The translations under genes were made by a program, and so were the position numbers. From contig JAPFBL010000117.1 in NCBI GenBank assembly GCA_026182355.1, positions 496,001 to 560,000 on the forward strand: a stretch of DNA of 64,000 nt, given 5' to 3'. This document shows, in pieces, positions 1 through 9,909 of the stretch; within the stretch, counting starts at the first letter, position 1, and each line of letters opens with the position of its first letter. The notes below the pieces were generated by a model. It saw only the letters and a program-made list of their open reading frames with translations. It was not told the DNA's origin and did no database searches. The stretch comes from Hermatobates lingyangjiaoensis (taxonomy: Eukaryota > Arthropoda > Insecta > Hemiptera > Hermatobatidae).

Positions 1-119
1 CACAAAATCACAGCTTTGATCCAAACTTGAACGTTACCATCCTACATGTGAATAGAAAGTTTAAAGAAATTTGTAATTTGAAGCTTTTCAAATAAACAAG
101 GCCGTCATTAATAATCCTT

Positions 120-580
120 CTGTCTCTCTATGCCTTAATGATCAAATTCCAGGGTGTCCAAAATTTCTTAAGCTGTTCCAGAATCACAAAAAATAAATTA
201 AAAAATATATTTAAAATAAAAGTTTCTTTCCTCTAAATTATTGGTTCTGGCCTTCTCTATTTCAGTTAACGGTTTTCAAGCATACCCGAAGCCTTTGTCA
301 CCTTATCTTCTATATGCCTGCCTATCCCCACTCTTTCGCAACGGATCAGTTTCCTACTAGTTGTTTTCACTTGACCAACCCGTCAGTACCACATCCTTGG
401 GTATGTCTTGAATTCTCTTAATTGAATTTTTATTATTTCATTCTAATTTTTGTAACTAATTAGATATAATTTGTATTATTGTGTCTTCCTGATGATGAAC
501 ACAAAGTGTTCGAAACGCGTTGAATAAAACTTCATTTGTGTGGAGACTTTTGTTGGTTTATCCATTTTACCTCAGAATTA
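120..580 (+). repeat. PLE-like 3' terminal remnant
   Basis: The stretch ends in a hammerhead-like motif followed by TTGAATAAAACTTC and a GTGTGGAGACTTTTG tail. The same tail, reverse complemented, is the repeating unit of the minisatellite near 26.03-26.39 kb, so this is the end of a dispersed repeat family. The region upstream of the motif has no open frame. The left boundary is a guess. It could be the 3' end of a decayed Penelope-like element or a small non-autonomous relative. Confidence 0.45.
486..524 (+). ncRNA. Hammerhead-like motif, remnant at 0.5 kb
   Basis: Seen in order: TTC (stem I), CTGATGA at 489-495, one extra T, a 6-bp hairpin GAACAC/GTGTTC with an AAA loop, GAAA at 512-515, the self-complementary word ACGCGT at 515-520, T as the cleavage-site nucleotide, then GAA closing stem I. 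This fits a type I hammerhead with minimal stem III as described in PLE terminal repeats. The extra base before stem II and the 3-bp stem I are departures from a canonical ribozyme. Confidence 0.5.
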
Positions 581-1998
581 AGTGTAACTGTAATTGTTAC
601 ACTTTTTCTGTACTATAACTGTCACAGAGCATATTACCTGATGCACTACTTCTTGTAGCAGTACTCAAAAGCCACTTCTAGGAATAATTAAGCATTCAAC
701 ATTGAGGTTCTAATTTAACCTCTAGCAAGAACTGTTGAGTGAAGAGTAACTAATTTGTTTGATAGTGAGCCAGTAAGCACATGCACTCCATATAGGGGAA
801 AATCATTTACATAATCCTAATAGATTACTAGCCCCAAACGCATATTTTACCTCATTTATAAATTATGTCTATCAGTATTAAAGACTAGGCTATTCTAATT
901 TAAATTAAGATTAAAGTGTTGAATAAGTAATTATTGCCATTTGTAAAAATAATATTTCTCGTTAAAACTCTTTTCCACCTTTCATTAAAGGAATAAAATA
1001 AAAACAAATATTAGCATAGAAAGACAAAGTGAATCTTATTTTATGATAGTAAATTAAAATAGCTTGTTTTTAAAAAAAAAAACGGTGCTTTGCTTTATAT
1101 TCCAAAAAAAAAATCTATTCTTTTAATAAAGAAATGTTCGAAGGGAGCTTTAAGATGAATATCTAGAATGGCCAAAATTTAATAAGCCTTGCTAAAACTC
1201 CAGCTGTATATATTTTATGCAAATTAAATATTATATTCTTCCCTCTGAATTTTCCTTCTTTCTTTAAACAGATAGCCATCTTTGGTAAAGAAATTCACGG
1301 GCAGCAAAATTCTTGTAATAGCAAATCAATTTTTATAAAAAAAACATAAATATTTCCATCTTTGACTCCATTACTAAATCAAGTTAGTAACTCAACGATT
1401 ATTTTTCATTAAAATGTTGAATTAAAACGGTGAAAACGTTTATTTTATGAATAAATATTTTGAAAATAAAACTTAATATTCTTGAAAGTAATATTTAAGA
1501 GCATAAATATTTCTTAAGAATGCTATTACCGAATTTATAAAACATAACTATATAGTAATATAATAATTGAAGTGTGGACAATTTAGACATACCGAGTATA
1601 GCCAAATTTTTTTTCTTATTAATTTTTTGAAATAGTAATCTTACATAATATAGGGTGAAATGACATAAAAGAAACTCTATTGAATACAATAAAAAAATGC
1701 GGTATTACCATAATCTGTGCCGATTAAATACTATGTACAACTTCTATTAGTTGTGTATTCAAAATTGTTTAAGATTCAATCAAAATTAAAAAAAATGTCA
1801 TGAAGATTTTTCAGGCAGATTCATTGTTATTTCTCAATCTTTTATAATCAACTTTTCGAGATTTAAACCTATTTTTACAATTTTTTTTTTGTCTCAACAG
1901 CAGAAACAATATTAATTTTATAGATTTGATATGTGAATTATGTCACACTATAGTCTCACATTTTCTCTGTTTCATCTGCTACACTCTAACTATATTTA
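581..1998. other. AT-rich, no gene seen
   Basis: Very AT-rich DNA with A and T homopolymer runs. The only open frame, 64 codons on the minus strand at 1495-1689, is dominated by Leu, Tyr, Phe, Ile and Lys as expected from base composition. I see no repeat or RNA feature. Confidence 0.7.
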
Positions 1999-2072
1999 TA
2001 TAGGTGTGTTCTTTAGGACGTTTCAGTTTTATTTAAAACCTTTTTCATAGGCATCTTCTCCATACACCCTTC
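1999..2072 (-). repeat. Family B terminal fragment (B1)
   Basis: Shares TAGGTGTGTTCT, the GGTTTTAAATAAAAC hairpin strand and CCTATGAAAAAGG (all read on the minus strand) with copies at 4.9, 20.8 and 50.2 kb. The middle section present in other copies, carrying the AAATTGACCG word, is deleted here. It lies just left of the PLE and in the same orientation as the B copy just right of the PLE. Confidence 0.65.
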
Positions 2073-2174
2073 TTATATCCTCACAAAAACCCATATTTCT
2101 TCTTATACGAGTAAAAACCCAAATATATATATATATATATGCAGATGAATCACAATAAACACGTGATACAATCA

Positions 2175-2549
2175 ATGAAAACAAACCACAAGGAAAAAAA
2201 AGAAAACAGATAGAAAAAATGCTCTGAGGCCTTTCAATTTATGTCATCAGAGAGCAAACAAGGTAAGAACCAGAAGGTAACATCAAAGGTGTGTACAAGG
2301 AAGGTAACTAAACAGCTGGGAAAACAAAAGTCGAAGAGGCATAATAAGAGAAAAACAAAAAATACCCAATACAATTAAACAATGCAAAATGAACAATAAG
2401 AAAATTAATTAAATTAAAAAAATAAAAATATAAATAGAATAAGAAACAAGTGTTATATATAATTCCTAACTATAAACAATATATAATAAATATAAACAAA
2501 TAGATACAAATTAAATTAATGCAATATCAAAAAATAAACAATAATAAAT
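2175..2549 (-). repeat. Left inverted terminal repeat of the PLE
   Basis: This 375-bp segment is the reverse complement of 4510-4883. Compared base by base, I find one difference: an A run of 7 here against 6 T on the right. The first codons of the coding region (from 2519) lie inside this repeat. PLEs are known to carry direct or inverted terminal repeats that can form during integration. A hammerhead-like motif lies at 2220-2256. Confidence 0.93.
2220..2256 (-). ncRNA. Hammerhead-like motif, PLE left repeat
   Basis: Mirror copy of the motif at 4802-4838. Read on the minus strand: TGCTCT, CTGATGA, an 8-nt weak stem II, GAAA, palindromic AGGCCT, C, AGAGCA. Stem I is 6 perfect base pairs. The stem II hairpin is poor, which makes activity less certain than the rest of the motif suggests. 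Confidence 0.6.
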
Positions 2550-3118
2550 CTGCTTTGGGATATGGTTTCAGCTTTGCGCCCGATGACAAAGGTGTCAATT
2601 ACATACAACTAGCTAAGGGTTTTAGCCAGTTAGAAAAGTTAAATTTCGATGAAACAAAATTAGCTTTATGCAAAGGTTTTATTTATGGCTCTATTAAAGA
2701 ACAGGTAGCTCATTGTCCTAGAAGGTTCTCTGTAGTATATCAAAACTTAAAAAAGAACAAAGAAATAAAAATAACAAAAGCCGATAAATCTGGAGCTATA
2801 GTATTAATGGATATGCCAGATTATATTTCAAAAATGGAGAATTTGTTATCTGATTCCACTACCTATGAAGCCTTGAATTCCAATCCTACTGAGAAGTGTA
2901 ATAGTTTGTTCAATAGAAAATTAAAGAGTATTCTTAAGAATAACAAGGAGTTAATTGCCAGGTTCACTACTAGATCTCCCTCCTTGCCTTATATGTATGG
3001 GTTAATAAAAACACATAACCCATTGTTAGCTCGGTTGGATCTGTGGGTTACAAATGATCTAAATGGTTGGTTCGCATTTTGTCCCCTTTGGTTGGTACTA
3101 TTTCCCAGAGCCATATAA
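2519..3118 (+). pseudogene. PLE N-terminal and RT fingers fragment
   Basis: The first fragment begins MQYQKINNNKSALGYGF and carries KITKADKSGAIVLMD (residues about 85-99), DYISKMENLLSD and YGLIKTHNP, all typical of the region before and at the start of the PLE reverse transcriptase. The last 30 or so residues after YGLIKTHNP are out of the real frame: the expected continuation (ILSPLVGTISQSHIKNS) is in the next frame from about 3075. The Met at 2519 lies inside the left terminal repeat; no earlier in-frame start is needed for the conserved region. Confidence 0.88.
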
Positions 3119-3372
3119 AGAATAGTTTGGACCTTGTCTCAAAATTGAAATCATTCTCTTTTCATAACTGTACTTTGATGAGCTTCGATGTGAAATCTCT
3201 CTTTACAAATGTTCCTGTTGAAGATGCGCTGAATTACTTAAGAGCAGAATTAGATACAAGAAATTTTAGCATGCCTATTTTGGTGCCTGTCCTTATTGAA
3301 TTAATTCGTCTTTGTGTTTGTGATTGTTGTTTTTCATTTAGGGATAAATTTTATAGGCAAAAGTTGGTTTAG
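3067..3372 (+). pseudogene. PLE RT palm fragment, motif A
   Basis: Contains SHIKNSLDLVSKL and then SFDVKSLFTNVPV (from about 3181), the PLE version of reverse transcriptase motif A with the first catalytic Asp. It ends at a TAG, whereas one base over, the next frame reads KVGLAMGNCLSP without a break. The single-base shift therefore lies near 3356-3362. This fragment has no start of its own in the biological sense. Confidence 0.88.
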
Positions 3373-3374
3373 CC

Positions 3375-3998
3375 ATGGGAAATTGTCTTTCCCCAGTTCT
3401 AAGCAATATTTTTATGGAATGTTTTGAAATGAAATTTCTTCCGAAGATTTTGCCAAGCAATGCTAGATGGCTTCGATACGTGGATGATGTTTTGTGTGTT
3501 TGGCCAGACAATGAATGTGTTGCAGATTTTTTGAACAGCCTTAATAAGTGCGTTCCGTCTATTGATTTCACTCTAGAACTTGAAAGCAATAATAAGTTAC
3601 CTTTTCTTGATTTAAATTTACATCGTTATGGGCATAATCTAAAATATAGTATTTTTAGAAAACCTACCCATGTTCCTTCTTATGTGCATTTTTTCTCCGC
3701 TCATCCTTCAAATGTCAAAAAAGCTGTTTTCAGAAATATGTTCCTAAGAGCGTTTAAATTGTGTAGTGAAGAATTCCTGAATGATGAAATTGAAAACATT
3801 TATCAAATTGCCTCATCATTAAGATATCCAAGATCCCTAATAAACAAAGTATTGAAAGAAACTAAAGAATCTTTGAGAACCAGAACTGAGAAAGAACCCT
3901 TTACAAATAGAAACCTTCTGGTTGTTCCCTTTAATCAAACCTTAAAAGACATCCCAGTATTTTTGAAAAAAAATGGATATTTCAGTTGTTTTCAGTAG
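3375..3998 (+). pseudogene. PLE RT palm/thumb fragment, motifs B and C
   Basis: Starts at MGNCLSPVLSNIFM (motif B), followed by WLRYVDDVLCVWP, with YVDD at 3477-3488 as the catalytic motif C. Next come LPFLDLNL and IFRKPTHVPSYVHF, typical of the PLE palm-to-thumb region. The end (GYFSCFQ then stop) overlaps the start of the next fragment and is out of frame; the break falls in or next to the A8 run near 3967. Confidence 0.9.
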
Positions 3999-4461
3999 TG
4001 GTGGGAAATTATTAAACAGACTTGTAACTAATTGTGAAAGAAAAGAAAAGGAAGGTTGTGTTTATAGGATTCCTTGTAGAGATTGTGATGTTTCATATGT
4101 TGGACAAACGGGAAAAAGTTTGCTTACTAGAGTGAAGCAACATAAATACACTATCAGGAGGCAAGAAGAATCAAGTGCCTTGTTCCAACATATTAATTCC
4201 AAAAATCATTCAATAAAATGGGAAGATTCCAAGGAATTGATATTTCTCTCATCTGATGTGAAAAGGAACTTAGTAGAAAGTGCCCTAATTAAGTATAATT
4301 TTGATAAACTAATAAATATAAGTCATGGGCTTTTTAGATTGGATGAAATTTTAATTGAAGGTATAGTTAGGCAAATTGGTCCTGTGGGTGACCTTCGGAA
4401 TGTACTTGCAACGTTGAACATGAACTCTGACCAGATTGTGGATTCTAATAATAGAACATAA
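3973..4461 (+). pseudogene. PLE GIY-YIG endonuclease fragment
   Basis: Carries SVVFSSGGKLLNRL, the linker seen before the nuclease in PLEs, then GCVYRIPCRDCDVSYVGQTG. VYRI and SYVGQT are the GIY and YIG strands. They are followed by the conserved Arg (LLTRVKQHK), a second His pair (QHINSKNH) and a Glu in LVESALIK. The Cys and His spacing suggests the zinc-binding feature of PLE nucleases. Role: nicking the target DNA to prime reverse transcription. The frame is open to a TAA at 4459-4461, 49 bp before the right terminal repeat. Confidence 0.9.
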
Positions 4462-4509
4462 TTTTTATTTGACTTATTTACTTTCTCATGTATTCTTGTT
4501 TTGTTAATC

Positions 4510-4883
4510 ATTTATTATTGTTTATTTTTTGATATTGCATTAATTTAATTTGTATCTATTTGTTTATATTTATTATATATTGTTTATAGTTAGGAATTAT
4601 ATATAACACTTGTTTCTTATTCTATTTATATTTTTATTTTTTAATTTAATTAATTTTCTTATTGTTCATTTTGCATTGTTTAATTGTATTGGGTATTTTT
4701 TGTTTTTCTCTTATTATGCCTCTTCGACTTTTGTTTTCCCAGCTGTTTAGTTACCTTCCTTGTACACACCTTTGATGTTACCTTCTGGTTCTTACCTTGT
4801 TTGCTCTCTGATGACATAAATTGAAAGGCCTCAGAGCATTTTTTCTATCTGTTTTCTTTTTTTTCCTTGTGGTTTGTTTTCAT
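4510..4883 (+). repeat. Right inverted terminal repeat of the PLE
   Basis: Reverse complement of 2175-2549 with one homopolymer difference. The outer end runs directly into an AT tract at 4884-4904. It holds the plus-strand hammerhead-like motif at 4802-4838 downstream of the coding region, so an element transcript would carry this copy at its 3' side. Confidence 0.93.
4802..4838 (+). ncRNA. Hammerhead-like motif, PLE right repeat
   Basis: Stem I TGCTCT at 4802-4807 pairs with AGAGCA at 4833-4838. Between them lie CTGATGA (4808-4814), CATAAATT (weak stem II), GAAA (4823-4826), palindromic AGGCCT (4826-4831) and C at 4832, the predicted cleavage-site nucleotide. It aligns position for position with the family A motif although stem I and the palindrome differ in sequence. 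Not tested for activity. Confidence 0.62.
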
Positions 4884-4903
4884 ATATATATATATATATA
4901 TAT

Positions 4904-5062
4904 AACAGATTCAATAATACATCGACCGTTTGATAGAATAGGTGTGTTCTCTAATCGGGATTTGGTCAATTTTCTAGGATAAAAAATCAAACTCTCGTTG
5001 CCGACGTTTCGGTTTTATTTAAAACCTTTTTCATAGGAATCTTCTCCATACACTCTTTATAT
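4904..5062 (-). repeat. Family B terminal copy (B2)
   Basis: Read on the minus strand it carries CCTATGAAAAAGG, an inverted GGTTTT/AAAACC hairpin, CCGAAACGT, AAATTGACC, GAACACACC and AACAGAT-type end sequence next to a TA tract. The family is also seen at 2.0, 20.8 and 50.2 kb. The order (hairpin, GAAA, ACGT palindrome, T) is a weak hammerhead-like match because the core reads CTATGAA rather than CTGATGA. Confidence 0.7.
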
Positions 5063-5084
5063 ATTTATATATAAAATTAAATTT

Positions 5085-5295
5085 TGTATATAACATTTAA
5101 TTTTGTATATGATATTTTCATAGGTAGAAGTATACAATTTTGAAACAGAAAAACTAAGTATTACATTAGAGATTATTTTGCAAAGAAAATTATCTGTGGA
5201 TTTTAACAACTGTCTGTCAAACAGGAAACTGTTTGTTTAACAAAGTCCTGATAAACCTTAATTTTGTTTCTATTTCACGGTCGATACTCTTATCA
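5085..5295. repeat. Family B-related fold-back fragment (B5)
   Basis: The left part matches the minus strand of 34.41-34.50 kb (TTTTCTGTTTCAAAATG region) and the right part matches the plus strand of 34.58-34.64 kb (TTTTGTTTCTATT, then CGGTCGATAC). Two terminal pieces of one family thus lie head to head here. Confidence 0.6.
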
Positions 5296-5299
5296 ATAT

Positions 5300-6550
5300 A
5301 TATTTTATAATAATCCCTAGTAGACACTTCTCATTATTTTTTTCCATTTCTAATTTATTTTGTGCTAATTAGACATAGTACTACAGTTTTATGTCTCTGC
5401 CATAACAGTAACTATCTTACCTCATATTGCTTTTGGTATTTTCGTATTTTATTTTCAATAACAGAGGTGATTGGAAAAAGTTGTAATTTAATATATCAGT
5501 ATTTGTATCTCTTACTCTGCCTTCTACTATTTATTTTGTCATACATCGCCTATCAATATATCCCCTTATATAATTTTCTTCTTAACATTTCAACAATGAT
5601 TCTTCTTTCTAAAACGAAAATACTGGAAATAGTTGTGATTTTGAAATTATATCCCTGCTAATATCGCACTTTATACCATTTTAAAATATTATATCTTTGT
5701 TTGGTCCAGAATATTATTAGTTTTATAAAATTAATGGCAAGGGTTATAGTGATCTGAATATTGGTTAGATGACTATTATTCCTCTTTGTGACACTCTCCT
5801 CCTCTATTTCTGAACCACTGTAGGTTAACCCCAATTTCTTTGGTATCAGTTCTGAAGTAATATGCACCTTGTCTCTTACAATATTCTATCTCTACAATAA
5901 ACGTACTTCTTTCCTCATTCTCTACATCTATATATCTCCATTAATCTCCCTCTGTAAAAACCTCTATCTCTTTAACACTGGTAGATACAGAATCTTCCCT
6001 CTCAAACCTGAAAAATGATCATGATTTTCAGCACATGTCATTAAAACTCTTCAAATTACTATAACACAACTTAATTTTATTGATACAAAATTATATTTGT
6101 TTTATTAACTAAACAGTGATGTTCACATTGTTTGACATGCTGGATAAATAGCGATTCTTTGTGAAAAAATCTGACACAAAGAATCTGACCGCAATTAATT
6201 TCACATCATTCCACATATTCATTTATACTTTAATAAACACAATATATTTCATTGTTTTTAAATTAACTCAATATTAGGACCTATAAAACTGAACTATAAG
6301 TTAATAATAAAGGAGATTAAACTAATTGTTTCATTCCTAAATTAGTCATACATACTAACTATTCCAATAATAATCACCACAAATAATTATAAACTATCTC
6401 TCATTATTAAATAATATAATAATATTATTATAAGGTATTGTTTTCTTGACGAAAATTTACTAATAAAAACTTTTTCTTCTTCTTGGAGTTTGATCAGGGT
6501 TAATATATGGAATCACCTTTTCGTCAACAATTCGTCTTTGTTTTAAGACA
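5300..6550. other. AT-rich, no gene seen
   Basis: Two short open frames (99 and 69 codons near 5.4-5.9 kb) are hydrophobic or AT-biased with no recognisable motif, and one reads through a repeat edge. No feature is supported. Confidence 0.65.
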
Positions 6551-6554
6551 TCCT

Positions 6555-6695
6555 CAGGGTTGGAGACGGTCTCCAACCGTCTCTGTACCAGTGCGCTTGG
6601 TTTCCCTTTCTTATCTCTCCTGAAGACTGTTCAACCGAAAATTAGAGACTGTAAGTGTGTGTTTTTAATTTCTCTACGTTTCTTTATGTACATTG

Positions 6696-6705
<10 letters not shown>
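6555..6705 (+). repeat. Family C terminal copy (C1)
   Basis: Contains CTGTACCAGTGCGCTTGG, a CT-rich stretch, the CTCCTGAAGAC core and GACTGTAAGTGTGTG, as in copies at 19.1-19.4 and 33.7-34.3 kb. Its left edge is a small inverted repeat, GTTGGAGA-CGG-TCTCCAAC (about 6558-6576), where other copies join head to head. A long TA tract follows on the right. Confidence 0.72.
6616..6648 (+). ncRNA. Hammerhead-like motif, family C1
   Basis: TCTC stem I strand (6616-6619), CTGAAGA (6620-6626), a hairpin decayed relative to sister copies, GAAA (6637-6640), palindromic AATT (6640-6643), A, then GAGA (6645-6648) closing a 4-bp stem I. Stem II is impaired here, so this copy is probably inactive. Confidence 0.42.

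Positions 6706-6742
<37 letters not shown>
6691..6742. repeat. (TA)n microsatellite
   Basis: About 50 bp of alternating T and A directly after family C1. It is responsible for the Ile-Tyr run in an overlapping frame. Confidence 0.95.
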
Positions 6743-6744
<2 letters not shown>

Positions 6745-7255
6745 GGCCTATTAGTACTGATTTTGGAGATTTTTTCTTTTCATATCTGATGGATATGCTA
6801 TGCGGTCTTAGACCATTCATGTGTTAAATAGTTTCAACAGTTTAGTCGTTTATCTAGAAATATTCCATTGATTTTTTTAATTCTTCTGATCCTTTTAGTA
6901 TAGTGTTTATCATAAATAGCTCATTGACAACTACTTTTCTTCTCTTGAGAACATATTGGGATTTTGAATGAATTCAAGTTTTTGAATGAATTTCTTGTAA
7001 TGAAACCGAACATTTTTGTTGCAGTTTTTAAATCAGAAATACGGTGGCTAAAGGTTAAGTTAGAGTCAAAAAGAAGTCTAGTCGAGTCAGAAATTTACAT
7101 TAAAATTTATAACGATATATTATTGAAGTTTTATCAAAAAAAGAGGATACATTTTATAAGCATATATCCCTGCCTACTGTAAACTTGATTACTTATATTA
7201 TCAAGAATGTGATGGATAGCAAATTATTACTATGGATGCAATAGTACACGTCCTA
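6743..7255. other. No gene or repeat recognised
   Basis: AT-rich spacer between family C1 and the family T cluster. One 72-codon frame has no recognisable content. Confidence 0.6.
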
Positions 7256-7260
7256 AAGTT

Positions 7261-7965
7261 TTTTACTTTACTATGAGTAAAGTATAGTGATCGTGAAAAA
7301 ATTCGATCTCGAGATTTTGACAGAATTACATGTTTTGACGTCCCAGAAATCGTTTTATGACGTTTTTACGATGATGTCTGTGTGTGTGTGGGTGCGTGGG
7401 TGGGTGGGTGCGTGTGTTAGCATTGCTTGTTACCAGGCTACGGTCCATAATCTTTGATGGATCAAGTTGATATTTTACACAAAAATGGGCCTCATAAAGA
7501 CGAAGATCCCTATTGTTTGGGAAGAATTATGCATTATGGGAAAGTCACTTTTTTTGCCAAAAACCGTTTTTTTTAAAACATTTATTTCTCCTAAACTGAT
7601 AACCCTAGAGTTTTGAAATTTTGACATTAGCTTTGAGGTTTCAAATGCAACAAACGAAAAATATATTCAGAATTTTAAAAAACAGAAAATATTTTTTTTC
7701 CAATAAAATGTACAAATTTTGACTTATAATTCAATCTCAAACCTTGTGAGAGCGATACAAGCCATACTGTTTGATGGATCAAAATTAAACTATGCCTAAA
7801 AGTAGAACATTATGTGGAGAATGAGTTGAGATTTTCTAAAATTACATTCGCAAAAGGGGCGTTACAGTACGATTTGTGTTTTCAGAAAATGTTTTTTTGA
7901 CGCTAAACGGCTCGTTAAGAAATAATGAAAATTTGACCAAAAATGGAACAAAAAATTAGCAATTT
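7261..7965 (+). mobile_element. Family T transposon, left half (T1)
   Basis: Begins with ACTTTACTATGAGTAAAGT, a variant of the T terminus, then GATCTCGAGATTTTGAC, a GT/GGGT-rich tract and ATGGGCCTCATAAAGACGA. It matches 9748-10480 closely and 8930-9640 on the other strand. It is truncated at about 7970, where the right end of an inverted copy begins. There is no conserved open frame, so it looks like a non-autonomous DNA element. Confidence 0.75.
7390..7408 (+). other. G-quadruplex-capable run in T1
   Basis: Four GGG runs at 7390-7392, 7398-7400, 7402-7404 and 7406-7408 with loops of 5, 1 and 1 nt. Short loops favour a stable quadruplex. Confidence 0.6.
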
Positions 7966-7972
7966 AAAAAAA

Positions 7973-9640
7973 TCTGGAGTGGCCTACACTCTACTTTACT
8001 ATAAGTAACTTAATGTCAAATTTCTTGAGTATATAAAACATAACGTCTCATTTAAGCATAACGTAAACATCTAAATGGGATATAATTATTAGCCTATCAT
8101 TCCTGAGGTAGTACAGATAATGATTGAAGGACATATAATTTTATAAGCTTATTTTTGTACATCACAAATAATTTATTATTTGCAAATAATTACATTAGTA
8201 TAACTACAGCAGTAATAACATTTTTGAAAAACCAAACTGAACATTTCTTGAAACGATTTATTCTCCTACAAGAGAATGGCTTTCGTTCAAACAGCCAGTA
8301 GATTTCTTACATTGTTTACTTGACATCCTTCTACATTGAATATTAAAGTAAAATTTTTAAATTTAAAACAGGAAAATACCCTTTTTTTCTCTGATAAACA
8401 TCTTTAACTGCGAAGAAAATGTTGTTTTAAGGTGATTTGTTAATTAAAGATGTACGATAATTACATTTATTAATCTCTAAACGAAAGATTCCAATTATGA
8501 ATTATCATTTACATTTTTGGTCTTTTATAGAATTATTATACTGGGAATTTTAATCTTTAAAATAATAATAATAATAATAATAATAAGCTTCTTAGTATTT
8601 AATAAGATCATTTTCCTTCCCCTATGTCAAATAACATATATACGAATTTTTTCTGAGTGAGTGTTATTATTTTCCTCCAAAATATTATTCCTCTTAGATC
8701 TCATATAAGTCAATAAAGAATTTAAATTATTCCTTTATAAATATCAATTTTATCTCAGTGGATTTGCTCAAAAAATTTCTAAGTCAATGTAAACAATGTA
8801 AAAAAATATAAAAAATTCGACAAGTATAGCAGGTGATCTCTTAGTCTAAGATAAACAAACAGTTTTTATATCGTTATTGCTGTTTCCCATAATTGAAATT
8901 TCATGATTTTTTTTTATGAATTGCTAATTTTTTGTTCTATTTTTGGTCAAATTTTCATTATTTTTTAATCAGCCGTTTAGCTTCAAAAAAACATTTTCTG
9001 AAAACAGAAATCGTACTGTAACGCCCCTTTAGCGAATGTAATTTTGAAAAAAAATATCTCAACTCATTCTACACATAATGTTCTATTTTTAGGCATAGTT
9101 TCATTCTTGTCCGTCAAACAGTATGGCTTGTATCGCTCTCACAAGGTTTGAGATTGAATTATAAGTCAAAATTTGTACATTTTATTGAAAAAAAAATATT
9201 TCCCGTTGTTTTAAAATTCTGGATATATTTTTCGTTTGTTCCATTTGTAACCTCAAAGATAATGTCAAAATTTCAAAACTGTAGGGTTATCAGTTTAGGA
9301 GAAATAAATGTTTTAAAAAAAACGGTTTTTGGCAAAAAAAGTGACTTTCCCATCATGCATAATTCTTCGCAAACAATAGGGATCTTCATCTTTATGGGGC
9401 CCATTTTTGTGTAAAATATCAGCTTGATCCATCAAAGATTCTGGACCGTAGCGTGGTAACAAGCAATGCTAACACACTCACCCACCCACCCACCCACCCA
9501 CCCACCCACCCACACACACACAGACATCATCGTAAAAACCTCATAAAACGATTTCTGGGACCTCAAAACATGTAATTCCGTCAAAATCTCGAGATCGAAT
9601 TTTTTCACGATCACTATACTTTACTTATAGTAAAGTAAAA
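7973..9640 (-). mobile_element. Family T transposon, complete single-unit copy (T2)
   Basis: Read on the minus strand: left terminus TACTTTACT-type at about 9640, G-rich tract (C-rich at 9479-9512 here), middle segment with ATTACGGG-like and GTCGAA words, then the right segment ending TTACTTATAGTAAAGTA and a small GAGTG/CACTC hairpin near 7976-7992. About 1.67 kb. The ends share a 17-bp inverted repeat with T3. No transposase frame is visible. This is probably the basic unit of the family. Confidence 0.78.
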
Positions 9641-9644
9641 AAAA

Positions 9645-9745
9645 AATCATGAAGTTTCAATTACGGGAAAGAGGAATAACGATATAAAAACTCTTTGTTT
9701 ATCCTAGACTAAGAGATCACCTGCTATACTTGTCGAATTTTTTGT
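9645..9745 (+). mobile_element. Family T middle-segment fragment
   Basis: Holds CATGAAGTTTCAATTACGGG and ATCACCTGCTATACTTGTCG, the segment that normally joins the left and right halves of T. It matches about 10482-10580. It is an orphan piece between T2 and T3. Confidence 0.7.
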
Positions 9746-9873
9746 ATTACTTTACTATAAGTAAAGTATAGTGATCGTGAAAAAATTCGATCTCGAGATT
9801 TTGACGGAATTACATGTTTTGAGGTACCAGAAGTCGTTTTATGACGTTTTTACGATGATGTCTGTGTGTGTGT

Positions 9874-9909
9874 GGGTTGGGTGGGTGGGTGAGTGGGTGG
9901 GTGGGTGGG
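9874..9909 (+). other. G-quadruplex-capable tract in T3
   Basis: Eight GGG runs separated by 1-5 nt. The same place in T2 (minus strand, 9479-9512) has an even longer run of the same motif, so the tract belongs to the family and varies in length like a microsatellite. Confidence 0.65.

Larger units (their letters stand above)
2519..4461 (+). pseudogene. PLE reverse transcriptase/GIY-YIG polyprotein, frameshifted
   Basis: A single ancestral frame of about 650 codons is now split over four frames: 2519-3118, 3067-3372, 3375-3998 and 3973-4461. Domain order is N-terminal PLE region with a KADKSG box, reverse transcriptase fingers and palm (SFDVKSLFTNVP, MGNCLSPVLSNIFM, RYVDDV), thumb, then a GIY-YIG nuclease with a Cys pair (CRDC). 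The breaks are near 3075, near 3356-3362 and in or just after the A8 run near 3967-3980. Each looks like a one-base indel, since the neighbouring frame continues the family consensus directly. No large deletion is seen and all catalytic motifs survive, so decay is recent or some breaks are sequencing errors. The branch within GIY-YIG PLEs is not assigned. Confidence 0.92.
2141..4883 (+). mobile_element. Penelope-like retroelement with GIY-YIG endonuclease
   Basis: A near-complete PLE of about 2.7 kb. It has a left inverted terminal repeat (2175-2549), a coding region for reverse transcriptase plus GIY-YIG nuclease (2519-4461) and a right inverted terminal repeat (4510-4883). TA runs lie at both ends (about 2122-2140 and 4884-4904). 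The left side has 34 extra terminal bases (2141-2174) containing ACACGTGA and CAATCA, which the right side lacks but which family A repeats share. PLEs are known to copy themselves by target-primed reverse transcription, with the GIY-YIG domain nicking the target. The three frameshifts mean this copy probably makes no full-length enzyme. Confidence 0.93.

Noticed and set aside
1999..5062. Family B copies flanking the PLE as LTRs of one larger element
   Set aside because: They have the same orientation, but the left copy is internally deleted, the ends differ, and family B occurs alone elsewhere. Independent B copies near the TA target are simpler.
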